Source: Eubacterium sp. (GTDB lineage: Bacteria; Bacillota; Clostridia; Lachnospirales; Lachnospiraceae). Taken from it: a stretch of DNA of 64,000 bases. The notes below the pieces were generated by a model. It ran no database searches, was not told where the DNA came from, and worked only from the letters and a program-made list of their open reading frames with translations. Both the position numbers and the translations under genes were made by a program. Numbering within the stretch: position 1 is the first letter of the stretch; every line of letters begins with the position of its first letter. Positions 35,747-42,982 of this stretch are shown here, in pieces. Location of the stretch: assembly GCA_017539165.1 (NCBI GenBank), contig JAFYHN010000055.1, positions 36,710-100,709 of the forward strand, written 5' to 3'.

Positions 35747-35942
35747 GCATTCAACGTAAAGCAACTATGCGATAGTATGTATGTGCGACCATAAGGGTCG
35801 CGGTGCTTAGCGATTCACGAGTGCTTATGCACGAAGTGAGAGCTTAGCAAGCGGAGCTATGCGAAGCGTCCGTTCGGGAGATCCCGCCATGAGCGGAAGC
35901 GATGTCGAACATACATACTATCGCATATGCGTACTTGAATGC
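35747..35942. repeat. GC-rich 196-bp foldback element 2 (inverted relative to element 1)
   Basis: Arms TATGCGATAGTATGTATGT (35767-35785 region) and ACATACATACTATCGCATA are perfect inverted copies, extended by GCATTCAACGTA / TACTTGAATGC. On its minus strand the core again has CGGACGCTTCG, GCTAAGCTCTCA, a hairpin, then TGAATCGCTAAGC, so it is a diverged second copy of element 1 in opposite orientation with the same total length. Confidence 0.75.
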
Positions 35943-35956
35943 CGCGGGATTATGCT

Positions 35957-37210
35957 TTAAACATACAGATAATCATTGAGCACCGGCTGCAATCCTTCGT
36001 CCGCGATATCCTGATACATTTTATCCAGGCTTCTTCCATCGCTTATCTCAAACTGTTCATCGCCCTGTTCAGCGTCGTCTTCTTTTCCTGTGTACTTTGT
36101 CTCATGATCTCCGATTCCTGTCGAAACTCCTGCTGAAACCTTTGTTGCTGCAATCTTTACGATACCATTTCTGAACTCTGCGGTCTCTCGTGATGAAACT
36201 GTTATTCCGATAAATGGCAGGAAGATTCTGTATGCACAGAGCACCTGACACAACTGTTTCTCATGTACATCCAACGGATCGATCTTATCATTATTGATGA
36301 TAGGTCTGAGACGTGGACATGAGAGAGACATTTCCGCATGAGGATATTTCTTCTGCAGATAATATGCATGAAGTGCAGTTGCAAGTGCATCCTTACGGAA
36401 GTCTGAAAGTCCAAGAAGTGCTGAAAATGCCACTCCCCTCATACCTGCTTTCAGTGCTCTTTCCTGTGCATCGAATCTATATGGCCATACACGTTTATGT
36501 CCCATGAGATGCAATGTTTCATACTTATCCGAATCGTATGTTTCCTGGAATACGGTCACATAGTCTACTCCACATTCATGAAGATATTTATACTCATCTG
36601 TATTTACCGGATAAATCTCAACACCAACAAGTCGAAAATACTTTCTCGCCAGCTTACATGCCTCGCCGATGTACTTCACATCACTCATCGCACGGCTCTC
36701 ACCGGTGAGAATAAGGATTTCTTCCATTCCACTATCGGCGATGATCTTCATCTCCTGCTCGATCTGCTCCATAGAAAGCTTCATTCTTCTGATCTTGTTA
36801 TAGCAGTTGAAACCACAGTAAACACAGTAGTTCTCACAGTAGTTCGCTATATAAAGCGGAGTGAAAATGTATACTGTATTTCCGAAATGCTTACTTGTTT
36901 CAAGTCTAGCCTTCTCTGCCATTTTCTCGAGAAGTGGTTCCGCTGCCGGAGAAAGCAGCGCCTTGAAATCCTCAAGAGTACAAGTCTCATGCTGCAGTGC
37001 CGCCATTACATCTCTTGCAGTGTACTTAGTGTAATCATAGGATTCCATTTCCGATATGACTTTTTCACAAATGTCAGACTCTATTACTTCCATCCCTGGC
37101 ATATATTCCATATGGTTTGTTCTGACCGATGGGTCATTTTCAAGTCTGTGTTTTTTTTCAAGTGCTTCAGGTGTAAGGTCATCTGAATCTATTAGATAAT
37201 TGTTTTCCAT
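35957..37210 (-). CDS. thiH: 2-iminoacetate synthase (tyrosine lyase)
   Basis: Radical SAM enzyme that cleaves tyrosine to dehydroglycine for the thiazole ring, the anaerobic route. Start 37210 (MENNYLIDSD) with AGAGGA upstream. Cluster motif CENYCVYCGF; LTGESRAMSDVKYIG and VTVFQETYD, LMGHKRV are typical of ThiH. The C-terminal tail has an acidic insert (GKEDDAEQGDEQ). Follows thiG by about 50 bases; two foldback repeats follow its stop. Confidence 0.93.
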   Translation of the reverse strand: MENNYLIDSDDLTPEALEKKHRLENDPSVRTNHMEYMPGMEVIESDICEKVISEMESYDYTKYTARDVMAALQHETCTLEDFKALLSPAAEPLLEKMAEKARLETSKHFGNTVYIFTPLYIANYCENYCVYCGFNCYNKIRRMKLSMEQIEQEMKIIADSGMEEILILTGESRAMSDVKYIGEACKLARKYFRLVGVEIYPVNTDEYKYLHECGVDYVTVFQETYDSDKYETLHLMGHKRVWPYRFDAQERALKAGMRGVAFSALLGLSDFRKDALATALHAYYLQKKYPHAEMSLSCPRLRPIINNDKIDPLDVHEKQLCQVLCAYRIFLPFIGITVSSRETAEFRNGIVKIAATKVSAGVSTGIGDHETKYTGKEDDAEQGDEQFEISDGRSLDKMYQDIADEGLQPVLNDYLYV

Positions 37211-37263
37211 TATGTTCTTCCTCTGTTTAAGATTCTTCGGACTTCGTCCTCTGAATGACATTT

Positions 37264-38031
37264 TTAATCACGTAAAAATCCTGTAAGTGGGTCAGATGCT
37301 GAAGCACCACGTGTAAGAACTCTTCCAAGACCTGCAAGATATGCCTTACGTCCTGAACTGATTGCTTCTTTAAATGCCGAAGCCATGAGAGTAAGATCTC
37401 CGGCTGTAGCAAGAGCAGTATTTGCCATGATAGCAGCGGCTCCCATTTCCATTGCTTCACACGCCTGCGAAGGACGTCCGATTCCTGCATCAACAATGAC
37501 CGGAACATCAAGCTCATCTATAAGAATCTGTATGAATTCCTTTGTCGCAAGACCTTTGTTTGAACCAATTGGTGAAGCAAGTGGCATGATAGTTGCTGCT
37601 CCGGCATTAACCATATCTCTTGCAGCGTTAAGATCCGGATACATATAAGGCATAACGACAAAGCCTTCTTTTGCAAGTACTTCTGTCGCCTTGATTGTTT
37701 CCTGATTGTCTGGAAGAAGATACTTTGAATCACGCATGATCTCGATCTTAACAAAGTTTCCACAACCAAGCTCTCTTGCAAGACGAGCGATTCGAATAGC
37801 TTCCTCTGCTGTTCTTGCACCACTGGTATTCGGAAGAAGAGTTACTCCTTCCGGAATGTAATCAAGTATATTCTCCTGATCCTTTGTATTAGTTCTTCTT
37901 ACTGCAAGTGTTATAAGCTCTGCTCCGGCATCCTTTACCGCAGCCTCAATAAGTTTCATTGAATATTTTCCGGAACCAAGAATAAAACGCGAATTAAATT
38001 CTTTTCCGCCTATGACTAGTTTGTCATCCAT
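37264..38031 (-). CDS. thiG: Thiazole synthase
   Basis: 255 residues: [59 protein letters not shown] and [16 protein letters not shown]. Forms thiazole phosphate from DXP, dehydroglycine and ThiS thiocarboxylate. GGAG precedes the start. Third gene of the TPP-controlled operon. Confidence 0.96.
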   Translation of the reverse strand: MDDKLVIGGKEFNSRFILGSGKYSMKLIEAAVKDAGAELITLAVRRTNTKDQENILDYIPEGVTLLPNTSGARTAEEAIRIARLARELGCGNFVKIEIMRDSKYLLPDNQETIKATEVLAKEGFVVMPYMYPDLNAARDMVNAGAATIMPLASPIGSNKGLATKEFIQILIDELDVPVIVDAGIGRPSQACEAMEMGAAAIMANTALATAGDLTLMASAFKEAISSGRKAYLAGLGRVLTRGASASDPLTGFLRD

Positions 38032-38088
38032 GATATATCTCCTCTGTTTTTCTGCTTTTTCTATGTGTTAAAAACTCTTGCTGATCGT

Positions 38089-38721
38089 TCAGCATTCTTC
38101 TCCGGCTAACAGTCTCAGCACTATATGTGCTTCATGTGCTGCACACGCCATAACTCGCGGTGCAACAAGACCGATCCCGTCATTCACATCGCTCACACCA
38201 TCTCCGCACAGATATAGTCTCTTCATTATCTTTCGTGTCTGAATTGTATTGGCACTTCCGAAACCAGCCATTCCAGAACCTGAAACGATTATCTTATCTG
38301 TGAATCCTTCAAGAACTGCATTTACAAGCATCGCTTTATTGTCCGCTTTATCAAATGCCTCACACACGATATCTGCTTCTTTAAGAAGATCATGTATGTT
38401 ATCCTCAGTCATTTTCACAGTGTGATATTCTATCTCAATATACGGAGTAATCTCCTTCAGATTCTCAGCGAGTGCCTCCGTTTTATACATTCCAAGCTGG
38501 CTCATCTTATACTGCTGTCTGTTGAGATTGGTCGGATCAACCTTATCAAAATCTATCAGGATAAGCTTTCCGATTCCCGCTCTGGTAAGACTGATCGCTA
38601 TGTTGGAACCAAGTCCACCAAGACCGCATATAGCAACTGTGGCATTCAGAAACTTCTTCTGCCTCTCCTTGCCATGTCGATCTGTAAGTGCCTTAAGCCA
38701 CTCTTCTTTTGTTAAAACCAT
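38089..38721 (-). CDS. thiF: ThiS adenylyltransferase
   Basis: About 210 residues, E1-like: VAICGLGGLGSNIAISL (nucleotide loop), LIDFDKVDPTNLNRQQY and AFDKADNKAML. Adenylates the ThiS C-terminus. Start ATG 38721 is chosen because its GGAGG is supplied by the Gly-Gly codons at the end of thiS, 8 bases away; a GTG at 38730 is possible. Short relative to MoeB/ThiF with zinc domains, as in clostridial ThiF. Confidence 0.9.
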   Translation of the reverse strand: MVLTKEEWLKALTDRHGKERQKKFLNATVAICGLGGLGSNIAISLTRAGIGKLILIDFDKVDPTNLNRQQYKMSQLGMYKTEALAENLKEITPYIEIEYHTVKMTEDNIHDLLKEADIVCEAFDKADNKAMLVNAVLEGFTDKIIVSGSGMAGFGSANTIQTRKIMKRLYLCGDGVSDVNDGIGLVAPRVMACAAHEAHIVLRLLAGEEC

Positions 38722-38722
38722 A

Positions 38723-38917
38723 TCAGCCACCTCCTACGAAGCTGACAACCTCAACTGTGTCTCCATCATTCAGAATAGCTTCCTCGTAAGTTGCTTTTGG
38801 TATGATTTCTTCATTTCTTTCAACTGCGATCATGTTTTTTTCATATCCGAGTTCTGTTATAACATCCCGAACTGTACGTCCAGCAAAGTCATATTCCTTA
38901 CCATTTATTTTCAACAT
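38723..38917 (-). CDS. thiS: Sulfur carrier protein ThiS
   Basis: 64 residues from ATG 38917 (GGAGG 10 bases upstream). Ubiquitin-like fold ending VEVVSFVGGG, giving the Gly-Gly end needed for thiocarboxylate formation, here with one extra Gly. First gene after the TPP riboswitch terminator. Confidence 0.93.
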   Translation of the reverse strand: MLKINGKEYDFAGRTVRDVITELGYEKNMIAVERNEEIIPKATYEEAILNDGDTVEVVSFVGGG

Positions 38918-38979
38918 AAGCTCAATGCCTCCTTTCTTTGAGACTACAATATACTTTCTTATGACACAAAATGCCATAA

Positions 38980-39012
38980 AAGAAAAAAGCTGCTTCCAAT
39001 TCGGAAACAGCT
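38980..39012 (-). terminator. Expression-platform terminator of the TPP riboswitch
   Basis: AGCTGTTTCC (39012-39003) pairs with GGAAGCAGCT (38997-38988) with a 5-base loop and a following T run, between the aptamer and thiS: transcription attenuation when TPP is bound. Confidence 0.85.
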
Positions 39013-39029
39013 CACATATTAAACACTAT

Positions 39030-39118
39030 TATCTCAGCATCCCTACGTTGGCATTATCCAAATCAGGTTATCAGGTCGAAGGTTACACCTTCCTCTCAGC
39101 CAGTTTACTAGCTCCCAT
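39030..39118 (-). promoter_or_regulatory. TPP riboswitch (THI element)
   Basis: Minus strand shows GGCTGAGAGG, a GAAGG/CCTTC P3 hairpin, ACCTGATTTGGATAATGCC and AACGTAGGGA, the conserved TPP aptamer blocks. It precedes thiS and a terminator, so TPP should repress the thiSFGHEC operon. Confidence 0.95.
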
Positions 39119-39165
39119 TCTGTTCATTTGTCAGTGCACTATTCTATTCCATTTTATTCTATGCG

Positions 39166-39366
39166 TCAACCCATATTTAAATCTAACTCCATAAAAACAC
39201 AGGAATTTCTAACCATATGCCTGATAAAAAAGGCATACGAAGATATCTGAAGCGCTGACTTATCATACTTCGCATAGATTTTCTTTCTGTAATATACATC
39301 CAGCAAGTCTCCGAGTGAAAATGTCTCATCTTCGTTTTCTTTCACTCCTGGCAAATCAAAACCATG
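39166..39366 (-). other. In-frame open stretch after the metallophosphoesterase TAG stop
   Basis: The frame of the upstream gene continues for 66 sense codons after its amber codon (HGFDLPGVKENEDETFSLGD...), reaching a TGA at 39166. The residues look protein-like, but no convincing start or ribosome site exists; TTG at 39354 lacks one. Could be a remnant, a C-terminal extension removed by a stop mutation, or chance. Confidence 0.25.
39172..39195. repeat. 24-bp direct repeat, left copy
   Basis: Exact same 24 bases, same orientation, as 41703-41726; contains CATATTTAAATCTAACTCC. The two copies bracket the metallophosphoesterase and GNAT genes. Confidence 0.7.
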
Positions 39367-41181
39367 CTATTTCTCCAGCGGTACCTGTTCTATATCTGAA
39401 GAGCTGTCATTATGAACCGTGATAAGTGTTGCACCTCTCTGCTTTGTATCCCTTGCTATTCCCGGCATAGCCAGATAATCTATACTCATTCCGTATGTAA
39501 GGCGCATGCCTTCATACTCCAATGACATATTGTTATAATGATCATGACCACAGAAAAATCCTGTGGTACTTCCAAGTTCTTTTGCCGTGTCAAACAGCTT
39601 ACTTGGATGATCTGAACAGCATACCTTTTCAATCATTTTCTCATCATTCGAACCAAAATAATATTTTACATCAGAACTTCCGGACTCATATAATTCATAA
39701 GCCTCTTTGTATTCCTGAAGCGGAATATGGAAGAATACCATGGATGGAACTATATGCCCTGCTTCTTTCTCTTCGCGTAGTACATTCTCTTTATACCACT
39801 CTACCTGATCATCGTGAATATAATCATATTTGTTTAATCCGGCTCCGGTATATGCATTAGAATCAATCAAGAACAATGCCTGGTTGAGTGAGCCGTCACT
39901 GTTTCTTAATTCTATCAACTGATTATTTCTTCCTGTTATATCCGGCTGAACATAAGGATACATAAGCGTCTTACTTGTCTTCCAAGACAACCATTTATAC
40001 AGCAAGTCAAGTTCATCGTCAGGTGTAGCAGCATAACTCTCAGTATCATGATTACCATAAGTAAATGCCCACGGAATACCTAGATTCCTCATAAATGCAG
40101 CAAACTGCTGAACAGGCGCTGTATTGTTAAACGAGAACGATGCATAACCTACCGGAAATACCAGATCACCGGTAACTATCACAAAATCCGGACGTGTTCT
40201 ATCCAACAGTTCATATACCGCCTCAAGCGCTTTCATATCCTTATCATATGAAAGAACTCCTCCTCCTAAATGTATATCAGTCAGTTGGAGAATCTTAAAG
40301 TCACCATCCTGTTTTGTAATAGTGTATATACCACTATCATCATCATAGGATATAGTACATTTACTGTCATAGATATTTGGAATGGAATTAATATAAGGCT
40401 GTGTCAGCCAAATATCTCTTGAGAGGAAAGTATATCCTCCGGCAACAACAGCAAAGATAAACACAACCGTAAGGAAAATAAGACTATATTTCTTACGGTT
40501 ATATGACATTTTCCTTATAACTGTCAGATTGAGTATCACTATACCGACAGTAAACACACCCGTAAGAAATGTATAAATATTTAAGACAAATACATATTCG
40601 AATGCATAGAAGATACCAATCGCTACTACCCAATAAACGGCAGACCCGATAATGATTCTCTTTATTATCTTATATATATAAGATTTTCGGGAATACTCAT
40701 GTATGGACAAAAGCCATCTGATAATAAGAATGTTTTTGATCAGGAAAAAAGCTACTATCTCAAACGCAAACAGACTTCCGTTAAATGTCTCCAATAATTC
40801 TGATGATTTAGAATTAATCCCGAGTGATACGATTGTCATCAAAAAAACAAAGACATACAAAAAAGCTATCAGAATCCAGTTGATGAGCCTTCTTACATAC
40901 TTACAAAAGAGTTTTTCATATTCATCATCATCCGGGCTATCCGTAATCTCTGATTCACCTACCAGGTGATGAACCTTTTTGATCGTCAAAAAAGCGAAAA
41001 CAGCAAGCACAGCTGCAACCGCAAGATAAAGCAACGTGCCACCAGGAAAATATATGACAGAACTAAGCAGGAATACAAACACTGATATTCCAAGTATTGT
41101 TTCAAGATATATCCACCTTTTTAATGATTTAAAACCATTTTTAAAACCCAATATTATTCTCCTTCGTGTACCTTTATTCAT
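39367..41181 (-). CDS. Membrane-anchored calcineurin-like metallophosphoesterase
   Basis: About 604 residues. The start at 41181 overlaps the GNAT stop (AATGAATAA), suggesting translational coupling. The first 280 residues hold roughly seven hydrophobic helices; then the two-metal site: LQLTDIHLGGG, VIVTGDLVFP, TYGNHDTES, MVFFHIPLQ and FFCGHDHYNN. The catalytic domain follows the last helix, so is probably outside the cell. Substrate unknown; may hydrolyse nucleotides or phospholipid-linked phosphates. Confidence 0.83.
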   Translation of the reverse strand: MNKGTRRRIILGFKNGFKSLKRWIYLETILGISVFVFLLSSVIYFPGGTLLYLAVAAVLAVFAFLTIKKVHHLVGESEITDSPDDDEYEKLFCKYVRRLINWILIAFLYVFVFLMTIVSLGINSKSSELLETFNGSLFAFEIVAFFLIKNILIIRWLLSIHEYSRKSYIYKIIKRIIIGSAVYWVVAIGIFYAFEYVFVLNIYTFLTGVFTVGIVILNLTVIRKMSYNRKKYSLIFLTVVFIFAVVAGGYTFLSRDIWLTQPYINSIPNIYDSKCTISYDDDSGIYTITKQDGDFKILQLTDIHLGGGVLSYDKDMKALEAVYELLDRTRPDFVIVTGDLVFPVGYASFSFNNTAPVQQFAAFMRNLGIPWAFTYGNHDTESYAATPDDELDLLYKWLSWKTSKTLMYPYVQPDITGRNNQLIELRNSDGSLNQALFLIDSNAYTGAGLNKYDYIHDDQVEWYKENVLREEKEAGHIVPSMVFFHIPLQEYKEAYELYESGSSDVKYYFGSNDEKMIEKVCCSDHPSKLFDTAKELGSTTGFFCGHDHYNNMSLEYEGMRLTYGMSIDYLAMPGIARDTKQRGATLITVHNDSSSDIEQVPLEK

Positions 41182-41602
41182 TAGAAGCAAATTTACACAT
41201 GCAACGATTGCTCTTTTCGAATCCATACTTCGCGTATAATTCATGTGCATCTTTAGTAAATAATACACCTTTTAATCCCTGAAGCTTTATCTCGTCTTTC
41301 ATAATCCAGTCCAACATCATCTTTGCGATTCCTTGTCCTCTATACTTTTCATCAACGATAACATCACAAAGATAAAATACAGAAACATAATCTGTTACTA
41401 TTCTCGAAAATGCAATAATCCGGTTCGTTGTATCATCAAAAACCGCATAACATAAAGAATTCTGTACCGATTTTTCAATCTCTTTTAGTGAACGATTATT
41501 TGCCCAATAAGTTTGTTTCAAGAGATTCCTAATTCCCTCAACATTATCCAGTATTATTCCTTTAGCATCTGTCATCGTATATTTTTCTTTATTTATCACC
41601 AT
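41174..41602 (-). CDS. GNAT-family N-acetyltransferase
   Basis: 142 residues with RIVTDYVSVFYLCDVIVDEKYRGQGIAKMML, the acetyl-CoA loop (Q/RxxGxG/A) and a C-terminal ELYAKYGFEKS. Similar in style to small arylamine or amino-acid acetyltransferases. Overlaps the next gene. Acceptor unknown. Confidence 0.85.
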   Translation of the reverse strand: MVINKEKYTMTDAKGIILDNVEGIRNLLKQTYWANNRSLKEIEKSVQNSLCYAVFDDTTNRIIAFSRIVTDYVSVFYLCDVIVDEKYRGQGIAKMMLDWIMKDEIKLQGLKGVLFTKDAHELYAKYGFEKSNRCMCKFASNE

Positions 41603-41702
41603 TTTTCATAACCTTCTTTATCAATTCCAATTGTACTAAACAAAACTGAAACTCTCCTTTACACTACCTTTTCAATAATACCACATATTCTTAACTATAT
41701 CT

Positions 41703-41726
41703 CATATTTAAATCTAACTCCATAAA
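41703..41726. repeat. 24-bp direct repeat, right copy
   Basis: Identical to 39172-39195, 2.5 kb apart; lies 32 bases before the nonamer array. Confidence 0.7.
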
Positions 41727-41758
41727 TTCTGTGTGAAGATACTTTCCGCTGCGAAGAG

Positions 41759-41855
41759 TTGTGATAACTTGTGATAAAAACACCAACTTGTGATAAGTTG
41801 TGATAAATCTTGCTACTTGTGATAAGTTGTGATAAGATGTGATTAGTTGTGATAA
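41759..41855 (+). repeat. Iteron-like array of eight TTGTGATAA nonamers
   Basis: Copies at 41759, 41769, 41788, 41798, 41817, 41827, 41837 (variant ATGTGATTA) and 41847. They form pairs 10 bp apart, one helical turn; pair starts are 29, 29 and 20 bp apart. The array ends 38 bases before the ATPase ATG, placing it over the promoter. Likely a cooperative protein-binding site: an operator, or an iteron-type origin. Confidence 0.85.
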
Positions 41856-41893
41856 ACGATTTAATTTTTTCTTTTATATATGGAGGTAGCACT

Positions 41894-42931
41894 ATGCCTA
41901 ATAATCCATTTACACTCACTTTTGGAAAACAACCTGACAGTTATATATTCAGATATGAAAATACCAGCAAAATTATTGAGACATTTGCGAACAGTTCTCT
42001 AAGTCAGACTTATCTGATAGAAGGAATACGTGGCAGTGGAAAGACTGTTCTCATGACTGCTATAGCAAATAACTTCAAAGAATCCAAGGATTGGATTGTA
42101 GTAAATCTCAATTCTACAGTTAATCTGTTAAATGACTTCGCCAAACGACTTAATGATGAATGCGAAACTCTCCCTAACTTTCTTGGAAAAGGGTTTAATA
42201 TTTCAATCGGAGGCATCGGACTAGGCGTAAATGGAAATGACAACTTAAGAGATGAGGTCAGTGTAATTAAAAACATCTTAGATGTTGTTAAGAAAAAGAA
42301 TAAAAAAGTCCTGATAACTATTGATGAGGTTATGCATGATCAGAATATGCGTGCTTTTGCAAGTGAATTTCAGATACTTATACGAGAAGATTATCCTATA
42401 TATCTTCTGATGACTGGACTTTATGAAAATATTGACAAGATACAAAATGATCCTGCACTTACATTTCTCCTTAGATCTCCAAAGATAACTCTGGAACCAC
42501 TCAGTCTACCACAGATCATGAAAAAATATAAAGAAATATTCAATATAGATGAGGATAAATCAAGAGAGTTAGCATCATTGACCAAAGGATATGCTTTTGC
42601 CTTTCAGGCACTCGGTGCATTATATTGGGAACATAAAGATAACCCTGATATGAATCAGATAATTAATTCTCTTGATGATATGCTGGATGACTATGTTTAT
42701 AAAAAAATATGGTCTTCATGTTCAAACAGAGACAGAGACATTCTACTTGCCATAGAAAAAGATGAGACAGAAATAAATACAATCTGTAAAAAAACAAGAA
42801 TAAAAAATGAGTCCTTTTCCCGATACAAAGAACGTCTATCTAAAAAAGGACTTATCACCTCTCCAAAATATGGCCATATCTCATTAACTCTTCCAAGATT
42901 TTATGAGGTAGTACGAAATTACATAATATGA
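41894..42931 (+). CDS. AAA+ ATPase of the Orc1/Cdc6-like "ATP-binding protein" type with C-terminal winged helix
   Basis: 345 residues from ATG 41894 (GGAGGTAGCACT upstream). Walker A IEGIRGSGKTVLMTA, Walker B KVLITIDEV, then YLLMTGLYENI (sensor 1 region). Residues about 265-340 resemble a winged helix: RDILLAIEKDETEI, YKERLSKKGLITSPKYG. Such proteins are common in Clostridia but rarely characterised. One of only two long plus-strand genes in the window; autoregulation through the nonamer array is an attractive guess, with DNA binding by the C-terminal domain. Confidence 0.72.
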   Translation: MPNNPFTLTFGKQPDSYIFRYENTSKIIETFANSSLSQTYLIEGIRGSGKTVLMTAIANNFKESKDWIVVNLNSTVNLLNDFAKRLNDECETLPNFLGKGFNISIGGIGLGVNGNDNLRDEVSVIKNILDVVKKKNKKVLITIDEVMHDQNMRAFASEFQILIREDYPIYLLMTGLYENIDKIQNDPALTFLLRSPKITLEPLSLPQIMKKYKEIFNIDEDKSRELASLTKGYAFAFQALGALYWEHKDNPDMNQIINSLDDMLDDYVYKKIWSSCSNRDRDILLAIEKDETEINTICKKTRIKNESFSRYKERLSKKGLITSPKYGHISLTLPRFYEVVRNYII

Positions 42932-42939
42932 ACCAAAGA

Positions 42940-42968
42940 AAAAGGAAGTGCCTTAAACACTTCCTTTT
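42940..42968. terminator. Bidirectional terminator between ATPase and CotH genes
   Basis: AAAAGGAAGTG / CACTTCCTTTT stem of 11 bp with a 7-base loop, between convergent genes. Confidence 0.85.
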
Positions 42969-42982
42969 AAACTACCCACAGT

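Noticed and set aside
34134-37186. Several plus-strand open frames across the thiamine genes
   Set aside because: Antisense shadows of clearly conserved thiC, thiH and thiG; no recognisable protein motif.
41759-41855. CRISPR array
   Set aside because: Units are 9 bp at 10-29 bp spacing, with no unique spacers of 30-40 bp and no cas genes.
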